64,000 bases of DNA from Melioribacteraceae bacterium 4301-Me (GTDB lineage: Bacteria > Bacteroidota > Ignavibacteria > Ignavibacteriales > Melioribacteraceae), in assembly GCA_041538185.1 (NCBI GenBank), contig JBGORM010000002.1, forward strand, positions 124,001 through 188,000. Reading direction: 5' to 3'. The notes under the pieces were generated by a model, which was not told the DNA's origin, did not search any database, and saw only the letters and a list, made by a program, of their open reading frames with translations. Shown in pieces: positions 35,361-43,731 of this stretch. A program made the translations under genes and the position numbers. Each line of letters opens with the position of its first letter. The stretch's first letter is position 1.

Positions 35361-36554
35361 ATGAAAAAACTATTAGTAGTTTTTTTCTTTTTATCGATGT
35401 ACATTTTTGCCCAAAAATTCGAAGGGCTTGCAAAAACACCACCAATGGGATGGAATAGTTGGAATAAATTTGGCTGTAATGTGAGCGAGGACCTTATCCG
35501 CCAAATGGCAGATGCAATGGTTGCAAGTGGAATGAAAGATGCCGGCTATCAATACATTGTTATTGATGACTGTTGGCATGGTTACCGCGATAGCCTTGGA
35601 TTCATACATCCAGACCCAAATCGATTTCCTTCCGGAATTAAAGCACTCGCCGATTACATCCATTCCAAAGGATTAAAATTTGGGATATATTCAGATGCTG
35701 GTTGGGAAACATGTCAAAGTAAACCTGGCAGCAGAGGCCATGAATACCAAGATGCCTTAACTTATGCAAAATGGGGTGTTGATTATTTGAAATATGATTG
35801 GTGTAATACAGGCAAGCTTAATGCTAAAGAAGCTTATATAACAATGCGAAATGCATTACAAGCTGCAGGAAGACCAATTGTGTTTAGTATATGCGAATGG
35901 GGTAAAAACAAACCATGGGAATGGGCAAAAGATGTCGGACATCTTTGGCGAACCACACCAGATATTATTGCTTGTTTTGATTGTGATTTAAAAGACGGCT
36001 CACTTGGTATATTACAAATTCTTGATAGGGAAGCAGGACTGCGTATTTACTCTGGACCAGATCACTGGAACGACCCCGATATGCTTGAAGTAGGAAACGG
36101 TATGTCAGTCAATGAAGACAGAGCTCATTTTTCAATGTGGTGTATGCTTGCTGCTCCATTAATTGCCGGAAACGATTTATCGAATATGACAGATGAGACA
36201 AAAGAAATTTTAACTAACAAAGAAGTTATAAGTGTAGACCAAGATTCACTTGGGATACAAGGATTTAGATATTCTGAAGAAGATGGACTTGAAATTTGGT
36301 TTAAGCCTTTAAAGGACGATAACTGGGCTGTTTGTTTTTTGAATCGTACTACTAATCCAATCGATATTAATTTTGCATGGCGTGAACATAGAATAGTGGA
36401 TTCTGTTTTTAATAAAGTAGCTGATTTTAAGACTACGACATATAAGATAAGAGATTTATGGGTGAAGAAAGATATAGGTAGAACGAATAAAGATTTCACT
36501 GAAGTAGTTCCGGCACATGATGTAGTAATGTTGAGATTAAGTCCAATAAAATGA
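35361..36554 (+). CDS. Secreted GH27 alpha-galactosidase, copy 1
   Basis: A 397-residue glycosidase with a signal peptide ending near I-F-A-Q. GH27 motifs: T-P-P-M-G-W-N-S-W-N-K-F, Y-I-V-I-D-D-C-W, the nucleophile Asp in Y-L-K-Y-D-W-C-N, S-I-C-E-W-G and the acid/base Asp in W-N-D-P-D-M-L. The start ATG 35361 has AGGAG upstream; a longer frame from TTG 35313 has no signal peptide at its N-terminus. From base 36035 to beyond its stop it is identical to the next GH27 gene, marking a tandem duplication or conversion. It probably releases alpha-linked galactose (or a similar sugar) from glycans outside the cytoplasm. Confidence 0.94.
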   Translation: MKKLLVVFFFLSMYIFAQKFEGLAKTPPMGWNSWNKFGCNVSEDLIRQMADAMVASGMKDAGYQYIVIDDCWHGYRDSLGFIHPDPNRFPSGIKALADYIHSKGLKFGIYSDAGWETCQSKPGSRGHEYQDALTYAKWGVDYLKYDWCNTGKLNAKEAYITMRNALQAAGRPIVFSICEWGKNKPWEWAKDVGHLWRTTPDIIACFDCDLKDGSLGILQILDREAGLRIYSGPDHWNDPDMLEVGNGMSVNEDRAHFSMWCMLAAPLIAGNDLSNMTDETKEILTNKEVISVDQDSLGIQGFRYSEEDGLEIWFKPLKDDNWAVCFLNRTTNPIDINFAWREHRIVDSVFNKVADFKTTTYKIRDLWVKKDIGRTNKDFTEVVPAHDVVMLRLSPIK

Positions 36555-36638
36555 GAATTCACCACTTCGTGGCAAGATTAGTTTAGGACAAAGATGAAAT
36601 ATTCAGAAGCATTTCATGTTATAGCAAAACCAAATGGT
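36035..36638 (+). repeat. 604-bp direct repeat, copy 1
   Basis: Identical to 37355-37958 at a constant offset of 1320 bp. It covers the C-terminal 170-odd codons of GH27 copy 1, the spacer and the first 15 codons of a maturase-gene copy. Confidence 0.97.
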
Positions 36639-36650
36639 TTAATGTTTTAA
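36594..36650 (+). pseudogene. 5' remnant of the sulfatase-maturase gene
   Basis: ATG 36594 opens a 18-residue frame whose first 15 codons are identical to the start of the maturase gene at 37914; it then diverges (L-M-F, stop). It sits after GH27 copy 1 exactly where the full gene sits after GH27 copy 2, so it is a footprint of the duplication. It is unlikely to be functional. Confidence 0.9.
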
Positions 36651-36671
36651 ATAATATTAACTGAGGAAACT

Positions 36672-37874
36672 ATGAAAAAATTTTTAACGGTATTTTTAAT
36701 GGTAACTTGGACAATATTTGCACAAAAATTTGAAAAGCTTGCATTAACTCCTCCAATGGGATGGGAGGGTTGGAATAAATTTGGCTGCAATACAAATGAA
36801 GAACTTATTAAGAAAATGGCAGATGCAATGGTTGCAAGCGGAATGAAAGATGTGGGTTACCAATATATTATAATTGATGATTGCTGGGAAGGAGAGCGCG
36901 ATAGCCTTGGATTCATACATCCAGACCCTAATCGTTTTCCATCTGGAATTAAGGCCATTGCCGATTATGTGCATTCCAAAGGATTAAAACTTGGAATTTA
37001 TTCTGACGCTGGGTGGAAAACTTGCGAAGAGAGACCAGGCAGCCGCGGTTATGAATTTCAGGATGCAATAAAATATGCAGAATGGGGCGTGGACTTTCTT
37101 AAATATGATTGGTGCAATACAAAAGGATTGAATGCTGAAGAAGCCTACTTAACAATGCGGAATGCATTATACGCAGCTAAAAGACCAGTTGTCTTCAGTA
37201 TATGTGAATGGGGTAAAAACAAACCATGGGAATGGGCAAAAGATGTCGGACACCTTTGGCGAACTGCTCCGGATATTACTCCTTGCTTTGATTGTATTGT
37301 TGACCATGGGTCATGGGAAGCATGGGGTATTATGCAAATAATCGATAGGGAAGTAGGACTGCGTATTTACTCTGGACCAGATCACTGGAACGACCCCGAT
37401 ATGCTTGAAGTAGGAAACGGTATGTCAGTCAATGAAGACAGAGCTCATTTTTCAATGTGGTGTATGCTTGCTGCTCCATTAATTGCCGGAAACGATTTAT
37501 CGAATATGACAGATGAGACAAAAGAAATTTTAACTAACAAAGAAGTTATAAGTGTAGACCAAGATTCACTTGGGATACAAGGATTTAGATATTCTGAAGA
37601 AGATGGACTTGAAATTTGGTTTAAGCCTTTAAAGGACGATAACTGGGCTGTTTGTTTTTTGAATCGTACTACTAATCCAATCGATATTAATTTTGCATGG
37701 CGTGAACATAGAATAGTGGATTCTGTTTTTAATAAAGTAGCTGATTTTAAGACTACGACATATAAGATAAGAGATTTATGGGTGAAGAAAGATATAGGTA
37801 GAACGAATAAAGATTTCACTGAAGTAGTTCCGGCACATGATGTAGTAATGTTGAGATTAAGTCCAATAAAATGA
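36672..37874 (+). CDS. Secreted GH27 alpha-galactosidase, copy 2
   Basis: A 400-residue paralogue of the preceding gene with its own signal peptide (ending T-I-F-A-Q) and GAGGA ribosome site. Motifs match GH27, including D-D-C-W, F-L-K-Y-D-W-C-N (nucleophile) and W-N-D-P-D-M-L (acid/base). Differences lie in the N-terminal two thirds: M-G-W-E-G-W-N replaces the usual M-G-W-N-S-W-N, and an extra short insertion (D-H-G-S-W-E-A-W-G) precedes I-M-Q-I-I-D-R-E. The C-terminal part is identical to copy 1 at the DNA level. Diverged active-site halves with a shared tail suggest specificity divergence. It lies 39 nt upstream of the maturase gene. Confidence 0.93.
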   Translation: MKKFLTVFLMVTWTIFAQKFEKLALTPPMGWEGWNKFGCNTNEELIKKMADAMVASGMKDVGYQYIIIDDCWEGERDSLGFIHPDPNRFPSGIKAIADYVHSKGLKLGIYSDAGWKTCEERPGSRGYEFQDAIKYAEWGVDFLKYDWCNTKGLNAEEAYLTMRNALYAAKRPVVFSICEWGKNKPWEWAKDVGHLWRTAPDITPCFDCIVDHGSWEAWGIMQIIDREVGLRIYSGPDHWNDPDMLEVGNGMSVNEDRAHFSMWCMLAAPLIAGNDLSNMTDETKEILTNKEVISVDQDSLGIQGFRYSEEDGLEIWFKPLKDDNWAVCFLNRTTNPIDINFAWREHRIVDSVFNKVADFKTTTYKIRDLWVKKDIGRTNKDFTEVVPAHDVVMLRLSPIK

Positions 37875-37958
37875 GAATTCACCACTTCGTGGCAAGATTA
37901 GTTTAGGACAAAGATGAAATATTCAGAAGCATTTCATGTTATAGCAAAACCAAATGGT
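37355..37958 (+). repeat. 604-bp direct repeat, copy 2
   Basis: Partner of 36035-36638. It runs from GH27 copy 2 into the first 15 codons of the intact maturase gene, where the two copies part. Confidence 0.97.
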
Positions 37959-39227
37959 CCGATATGCAATTTGGACTGCAAATATTGTTTTTATTTAGAG
38001 AAAGAAAAACTTTATTTGGGCAATAAGAATTGGGCTATGACAGATAATGTGCTTGAATCTTTTATTAAGCAATATATTGAGACTCAAGCAGTACCTGAAA
38101 TAAATTTCACGTGGCAAGGGGGCGAACCGACTTTACTTGGCTTGAATTTTTTCAAAAAGGTTGTTGAATTACAGAAGAAATATTCTAATGGCAAGAAAAT
38201 TCTCAACTCACTACAGACAAACGGGGTAACACTCAATGACAATTGGTGCGAGTTTTTTGCAGAAAATAATTTTTTAATTGGAATATCAATTGATGGTCCT
38301 GAAGGAATGCATGATTATTACCGAGTTTATAAAGGAGGTCAACCAAGTTTTAGCAAAGTGATGACAGGCTTAAATTATCTAAAGAAACATAAAGTTGAAT
38401 TCAATACTTTAACATGCGTAACCCGAAAAAATTCTTACTATCCCTTAGAAGTTTATACTTTCTTAAAAGAAATTGGTAGTAGATTTATTCAGTTTATTCC
38501 TATAGTGGAAAGAAAAGCAGTTTCACGCAGTGAAAAAGATTTAGAATTAATTTCTCCTGATTACAATGGAATTGCTGAGGTGACTGAATGGTCTGTTGAG
38601 CCGCTACAGTATGGAAAATTTTTAACTGCAATTTTTGATGAATGGGTGAAAAAAGATGTTGGGAAATATTTTGTGCAAATATTTGATGTTGCTCTCGAAA
38701 GTTGGTACGGCATGATGCAGTCTCTTTGTGTTTTTAGAGAAACATGCGGCACTGCATTAGCAATTGAACATAATGGTGATTTGTTTTCATGTGATCATTA
38801 TGTTTATCCAGAAAACCAACTTGGAAATATTATAGAAACCAATTTAGCATCACTCGTTGATTCACCACAGCAAAAACAGTTTGGTATTGACAAAAGAGAT
38901 ACACTACCTAAATATTGTCTTGAGTGCGAAGTGAGGTTCGCCTGTAACGGAGAGTGCCCGAAACATAGATTTATTAAAACGCCAGAAGGAGAAAATGGGT
39001 TAAATTATTTATGTGTTGGCTATAAATTATTTTTTAATCACGCAGCTCCGTATATGAGATTTATGGCAAATGAGCTAAGAAATAAAAGACCGCCCGCAAA
39101 TGTAATAGAATGGGCAATCGAAAAAGAAAAAGGATTTCCATCTTTCAATGTTGGAAGAAATGATGACTGTCCGTGCGGTAGCGGTAAGAAATACAAAAAA
39201 TGCTGCGGAGAAGCTCTTACCAAATAA
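37914..39227 (+). CDS. Anaerobic sulfatase-maturating enzyme (radical SAM/SPASM) with SEC-C motif
   Basis: A 437-residue radical SAM enzyme. The [4Fe-4S] motif C-N-L-D-C-K-Y-C is at residues 18-25, followed by W-Q-G-G-E-P-T-L and S-I-D-G-P motifs. A SPASM region with C-G-T-A-L, C-D-H-Y-V-Y-P and C-L-E-C-E-V-R-F-A-C-N-G-E-C-P is as in anSMEs, which oxidise the active-site Cys or Ser of sulfatases to formylglycine without oxygen. The C-terminus ends in a SEC-C zinc motif (C-P-C-G-S-G-K-K-Y-K-K-C-C). The Cys-type sulfatase at 15970 is the obvious client in this window. Oxygen independence fits an anaerobic or facultative lifestyle. Confidence 0.95.
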   Translation: MKYSEAFHVIAKPNGPICNLDCKYCFYLEKEKLYLGNKNWAMTDNVLESFIKQYIETQAVPEINFTWQGGEPTLLGLNFFKKVVELQKKYSNGKKILNSLQTNGVTLNDNWCEFFAENNFLIGISIDGPEGMHDYYRVYKGGQPSFSKVMTGLNYLKKHKVEFNTLTCVTRKNSYYPLEVYTFLKEIGSRFIQFIPIVERKAVSRSEKDLELISPDYNGIAEVTEWSVEPLQYGKFLTAIFDEWVKKDVGKYFVQIFDVALESWYGMMQSLCVFRETCGTALAIEHNGDLFSCDHYVYPENQLGNIIETNLASLVDSPQQKQFGIDKRDTLPKYCLECEVRFACNGECPKHRFIKTPEGENGLNYLCVGYKLFFNHAAPYMRFMANELRNKRPPANVIEWAIEKEKGFPSFNVGRNDDCPCGSGKKYKKCCGEALTK

Positions 39228-39347
39228 TTTTTTGTCTTAAGTTAATTATCTAATTTTTGATAGCAAGAACTGTTCGAATTATTCAGCCTCAAAACGAATT
39301 CTGAAATAATTATATGTAAACAGACTAAAGTTTGTTCTACTTTTTTA

Positions 39348-39384
39348 CAACTTAGAATTACAAGTTGTAATTTAGTCTAAGTTG
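39348..39384 (+). terminator. Hairpin downstream of the maturase gene, possible terminator
   Basis: CAACTTAGA (39348-39356) pairs with TCTAAGTTG (39376-39384), and an inner ATTAC/GTAAT pair extends the stem. A T-rich run (about 39385-39400) follows. It could end the upstream operon or regulate the oxidoreductase gene 30 nt downstream. Confidence 0.5.
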
Positions 39385-39414
39385 TTGTTTCTAATTTTTT
39401 AAAACAGGCAAAAA

Positions 39415-40383
39415 ATGGATTCAGTAAAATGGGGAATAATTGGCTGCGGTAATGTAACCGAAGTAAAAAGTGGTCCTGCTTTTCAGAAAGCAACTAACTC
39501 TGAATTAGTAGCAGTTATGCGTCGCAACGGTGAACTTGCTAAAGATTATGCGAAACGCCACAATGTTCCTAAATGGTACGACCATGCAGATAAATTAATT
39601 AATGATAATGATGTAAATGCAGTTTACATTGCAACTCCTCCATCAACTCATAAATATTATACTTTGAAAGTTGCTCAAGCAGGTAAGCCGGTATATGTCG
39701 AAAAGCCAATGGCAATGAATTATGCAGAATGTGAGGAAATGATTAATGCTTGTGAAAAAGCAGATGTTCCTTTATTTGTTGCTTACTATCGTCGTTCACT
39801 ACCAAGATTTCTAAAAGTAAAATCAATAATTGAAGATAATCAATTAGGCAAGGTTCTTTTTGTTGATGTTAAATTATATAGACAGCCTACGTCGTTCGAC
39901 AAAGACCCACAAAATTGGCGAGTAATACCTGAAATAGCAGGCTGCGGATATTTTTGTGACCTTGCCTCTCACACATTAGATTTATTGCAATATTATTTTG
40001 ATAAGATTACAGTTGCTAAAGGGTTATTTAAAAATCAAAGTGGGCGTTATAAAGCTGAGGACTTTGTTAGTGCTGTGTTCGAATTTAAAAGTGGAGTGGA
40101 AGGAACTGGCAGTTGGTGTTTTAATGCACTTAAAAATGAAGATAAGGTAGAAATAATTGGAACAAGAGGAAAAATTACATTCTCTACATTTTCAAATGAA
40201 CCAGTGGTTTTGATTACAGAAAATGGTACAAAAACTTTCATGATTCAACATCCTCCTCACATTCAGCAGCCTTTAATCCAAAATATTGTTGATGAACTTT
40301 TAGGAAATGGTAAATCTCCTAGTACAGGTGAAACAGCAGCAGCAACTAATTGGGTAATTGACAAAATATTAAACAGAATTTGA
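39415..40383 (+). CDS. Gfo/Idh/MocA-family NAD(P)-dependent oxidoreductase
   Basis: A 322-residue cytoplasmic dehydrogenase. The Rossmann motif W-G-I-I-G-C-G-N-V-T-E is at the N-terminus, with Y-V-E-K-P-M-A (the family E-K-P motif) around residue 96 and the C-terminal catalytic block G-C-G-Y-F-C-D-L-A-S-H-T-L-D. The family oxidises or reduces sugars, inositols and sugar acids. It closes the + strand carbohydrate region and faces the convergent glycosyltransferase gene. Substrate not readable. Confidence 0.93.
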   Translation: MDSVKWGIIGCGNVTEVKSGPAFQKATNSELVAVMRRNGELAKDYAKRHNVPKWYDHADKLINDNDVNAVYIATPPSTHKYYTLKVAQAGKPVYVEKPMAMNYAECEEMINACEKADVPLFVAYYRRSLPRFLKVKSIIEDNQLGKVLFVDVKLYRQPTSFDKDPQNWRVIPEIAGCGYFCDLASHTLDLLQYYFDKITVAKGLFKNQSGRYKAEDFVSAVFEFKSGVEGTGSWCFNALKNEDKVEIIGTRGKITFSTFSNEPVVLITENGTKTFMIQHPPHIQQPLIQNIVDELLGNGKSPSTGETAAATNWVIDKILNRI

Positions 40384-40434
40384 CTTAGAAGAAATTAAAT
40401 CTACCATCCTTTTCTGAATGCTTTGAAAAATAAA

Positions 40435-41943
40435 TTATACTTTTCTAAAAAGGTTCGTTATTGGTAATTCCATTTTTTGATGCAGCTTGATTAATTCTAT
40501 AATTAGAAAAATAATAACAGGTGTATACTCGACTGTAAGTACTTGCCAGTAGTCCTTCCAAATTCCATATAATTGATAATTCATAATTGTAACAGCTGTG
40601 AGACTGCTGAGAGATGCAAACAATACACCACTTACAGCCGGATAAATTGGCAGCAAAACAGCTAACCAAGTTATATACCATGGGTGTACAACGGGTGAAA
40701 ATATTAAAAGCAGTAATACTGCATAGTAAATTTTTGCGTTGAAATTTAATTTTCCTAAGTAAATTGGCAAAACTGATAATAACAGTAAAAATCCACTAAT
40801 TATTCTGCTAACTTGATTGTTATTTATAAAGTAGTTTATAATTTGAAATGCACTGCCATTGAAAGTCCAATTTTCAGCAAAAATAAACAGACCTTCAAAA
40901 GGATTAGCGGTAAACATGTATGGTAAGAATTGAACAAAAAGTACTGCACTCGGTATCAGAACAGCTTTTATTCTATCGTACCATTTCTTTTCATTTAAAA
41001 ATAAAATGGGGATGAGCATTAAACCAACAGGCTTAATCGAAAGTGACAAGCCGAGAAAAATTAAGGCTATAATCTTTTTGTTTTTAGCATAAAAGAATAT
41101 CGATAAAATTAAAAGCGGAAGACCAAAGCCATCAAGATGTGAATCAACAGCAAATTGAATTATAGGAAGTGGACATAAAGCATAAAATAGAACTAACTTA
41201 TTTTTTAGTTCGAATGAGTTAATCAATTTTAATAAGACAATAATTGTAAACAGTTCACAGATAAAAAGAAGTAATTTATATCCCCATATACTTTCCCCGC
41301 TTACAGAATATGCAACTAAAAAAAACCATTGACTAAGAGGGAAGTAAACAGTTTTAAGATTCTTAAAATTTATTGATGCTGGTAATAATTCAGAATGAAG
41401 GTAGTTTAATTTGCTGTTGTCGGGTGTATATAAATATGGATTTATTCCGTGAGCTTGAACTTTCCCATCCCACATATATCTGTAAACATCGTCAGAACCA
41501 ATGGGCATAGTACTTATAAAGCTGAGGCGTATTAGTAAGCCAACAATTATGGAAAAATAAAGGAGACTACGACTTATTTCGTACCTCAGAATTATAATGC
41601 TCATTAATAAATAAATTATTGAGGTAGAAATAAACACTATTAAATACGATTGGATTATTTTTAAGCAGGTCAAATTCAAATGCAAAAATGTAAAAGCAGC
41701 AATGTTAAGTAGCATTAATGCGATAAAAAATATTTTGCTTTTATGTTTCACTAACTTTTGAATTAAATTAAGTGTCCTAAAATAATTAATAATTTTTTTG
41801 TCCAACAAAAATATGTGAAGTGTTACATGGTAATTTTTTATTAAGATTAAGGTTAATGGAATGCAGCCATAGCTAAAGAAAGCTTTAGCCTGTCGGCCAA
41901 AATACAAACTCGATAAATATTTGATTTTTTCTACATAACTCAA
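40435..41943 (-). CDS. Polytopic membrane glycosyltransferase-like protein (GT87/mannosyltransferase type)
   Basis: Up to 502 residues with about 11 hydrophobic segments. The first large extracytoplasmic loop has G-S-D-D-V-Y-R-Y-M-W-D-G-K-V, the Asp-Asp motif of polyprenyl-phosphate-sugar-dependent transferases such as GT87, and H-G-I-N-P-Y-L-Y-T-P follows, common in this group. It probably adds a sugar from a lipid donor to an envelope glycan. The start is uncertain: the first 40-odd residues include a stretch encoded by a small palindromic element (41862-41898) and look unlike protein. An in-frame GTG at 41748 just before the first membrane segment is a possible true start. Confidence 0.78.
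   Translation of the reverse strand: MSYVEKIKYLSSLYFGRQAKAFFSYGCIPLTLILIKNYHVTLHIFLLDKKIINYFRTLNLIQKLVKHKSKIFFIALMLLNIAAFTFLHLNLTCLKIIQSYLIVFISTSIIYLLMSIIILRYEISRSLLYFSIIVGLLIRLSFISTMPIGSDDVYRYMWDGKVQAHGINPYLYTPDNSKLNYLHSELLPASINFKNLKTVYFPLSQWFFLVAYSVSGESIWGYKLLLFICELFTIIVLLKLINSFELKNKLVLFYALCPLPIIQFAVDSHLDGFGLPLLILSIFFYAKNKKIIALIFLGLSLSIKPVGLMLIPILFLNEKKWYDRIKAVLIPSAVLFVQFLPYMFTANPFEGLFIFAENWTFNGSAFQIINYFINNNQVSRIISGFLLLLSVLPIYLGKLNFNAKIYYAVLLLLIFSPVVHPWYITWLAVLLPIYPAVSGVLFASLSSLTAVTIMNYQLYGIWKDYWQVLTVEYTPVIIFLIIELIKLHQKMELPITNLFRKV
41862..41898. repeat. Small palindromic element near the glycosyltransferase start
   Basis: GCTAAAG (41872-41878) and CTTTAGC (41883-41889) are exact complements inside an ACAGGCTAAAGC-like block. 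It overlaps the annotated N-terminus of the minus-strand gene and may lie in its leader instead. Confidence 0.6.
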
Positions 41944-42052
41944 CAGAAAAACTTTTATAAGAGAATCTTAATAATTTCTTAACTGCTTTAACAAATTCAT
42001 TTTTGTATTTTTGTGCAGCAGTTAATCATTGTTTAAAAAACAGAGATTTACC

Positions 42053-43690
42053 ATGAAACAATTCTTTAAAATACTTACCAGTTTCTTACTTGCGTTTACA
42101 ATTTTATCAGCGCAGCATAGCCCCAGACCCAAATTGGTAGTGGGCATTGTAATAGACCAAATGCGATATGACTATTTGAAGAGATTTGAACCGCTTTTTG
42201 GTGAAGACGGATTTAAGAGATTAGAACGTAATGGTTGTAATTTTACATTCGCACATTTTAATTACGTGCCTACGTACACTGCCCCAGGTCATGCATCAAT
42301 TTATACTGGCACTACTCCATACTACCATGGAATAATTGCTAATGATTGGTATGACAAAACAACCAAAAAAATGATTAGTTCGGTGGAAAGTAAATCTTAT
42401 TCAGTTGTTGGATCCAATGCTAAAAAAGCTGCTAGCCCAAATAAATTAATGGCAACTACAATTACAGACCAATTAAAAATTGTGACTAATAATAAAGCCC
42501 GCGTTTTTTCTGTATCCTTAAAGGACCGTGCGGCTGTTTTGTCGGGTGGACATTTAGCAGACGCCGCTTATTGGTATGATGATTCATCTGGAAATTTTGT
42601 TTCCTCTTCTTATTATATGAAGTCATTGCCACAGTGGGTAATTGATTTCAATAACAAAAAGCTGGCTGAAAAGTTTGTTGCAGAAAAATGGGAGCTTTCC
42701 TTTGCAAAGGAGAAATATTTAACTAATAATGATAAATCAAAAAAATTAAATGTATTTAATGAAGAAAACACAAATTTCCCGCATTCATTTGAAAATGTTC
42801 CATCAGAAAATAAGTATCAATTGTTGGAAATTACCCCTTTCGGGAATGAGTTGTTATTAAAGTTTGTGCAAGAGCTTATTCAAAATGAAAAAATTGGACA
42901 AAATAAATTTACCGACTTTTTAGCTGTTAGTTTTTCGTCGACAGATTATATCGGTCATAAATATGGACCTAATTCGTTAGAGGTAGAAGATACTTATGTA
43001 AAGTTAGATAGACAAATTGCAGAGCTTCTCAATACGTTTGATAAATATGTAGGTAAAGGAAATTACTTACTTTTTCTTACAGCTGATCATGGCGTAGCTG
43101 AATCAATTGATTTTCTTGAAGAAGAAAAATTACCTACGGGCTTTTTAAATACACGTTCCTTTATTGACTCTCTAAGTTTTTTTGTTGGAAATACATTCGG
43201 TAATAAAAACTTAATTGAGAATTATTCTAATAACCAGATTTTTCTCAATCACGAACTTATTAACAGGATGAAACTGAATAAGAATGAAGTAATTCATAAT
43301 ATCGCTGATTTTGTTAGGGAAAATTTCCCAGAGGTAATTAGAGTGTTTACATCAGATGTTTTAGAAAAAGAAATCCCATCAAGAAATAAAAATAATTTTG
43401 TTCTAAACGGGTTTAATCCAGTTCGGTCAGGAGATATAATTTTGGAACTCAGACCAGATTATTTTAGCGGCGATAAAAATAAATTTGGCAATGCTGCAAC
43501 ACATGGCACAAGCTATAATTACGATACACATGTGCCGCTTATTTTTTTTGGTTGGAATGTTCCTTCAATGACAGTTAGTAAACAAGTCTTCGTTGTTGAT
43601 ATTGCTCCTACAATTTCAAATTTATTGGGTATTGATGAACCTGACGCCTGCTATGGAATCCCTTTAATTGAATTAACTTATACTAAATAA
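42053..43690 (+). CDS. Secreted PafA-like alkaline phosphatase/phosphodiesterase superfamily protein
   Basis: A 545-residue protein with a signal peptide ending near L-S-A-Q. Metal and nucleophile motifs fit PafA-type alkaline phosphatases: V-I-D-Q-M-R-Y-D-Y, nucleophile Thr in Y-T-A-P-G-H-A-S-I-Y-T-G, S-F-S-S-T-D-Y-I-G-H-K-Y-G, T-A-D-H-G-V and T-H-G-T-S-Y-N-Y-D-T-H-V-P. It would release inorganic phosphate from monoesters in the periplasm. The ATG at 42053 directly starts a typical signal peptide; the upstream TTG 42029 adds nothing recognisable. It is divergent from the glycosyltransferase gene. Confidence 0.93.
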   Translation: MKQFFKILTSFLLAFTILSAQHSPRPKLVVGIVIDQMRYDYLKRFEPLFGEDGFKRLERNGCNFTFAHFNYVPTYTAPGHASIYTGTTPYYHGIIANDWYDKTTKKMISSVESKSYSVVGSNAKKAASPNKLMATTITDQLKIVTNNKARVFSVSLKDRAAVLSGGHLADAAYWYDDSSGNFVSSSYYMKSLPQWVIDFNNKKLAEKFVAEKWELSFAKEKYLTNNDKSKKLNVFNEENTNFPHSFENVPSENKYQLLEITPFGNELLLKFVQELIQNEKIGQNKFTDFLAVSFSSTDYIGHKYGPNSLEVEDTYVKLDRQIAELLNTFDKYVGKGNYLLFLTADHGVAESIDFLEEEKLPTGFLNTRSFIDSLSFFVGNTFGNKNLIENYSNNQIFLNHELINRMKLNKNEVIHNIADFVRENFPEVIRVFTSDVLEKEIPSRNKNNFVLNGFNPVRSGDIILELRPDYFSGDKNKFGNAATHGTSYNYDTHVPLIFFGWNVPSMTVSKQVFVVDIAPTISNLLGIDEPDACYGIPLIELTYTK

Positions 43691-43731
43691 AACTGAAAAT
43701 TATATATAATTATTAGTAGGTGATATCAAAA

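Noticed and set aside
36125..36565. 146-residue minus-strand frame present twice (also 37445-37885)
   Set aside because: Antisense shadow of the GH27 genes; it is duplicated only because the DNA tract is duplicated.
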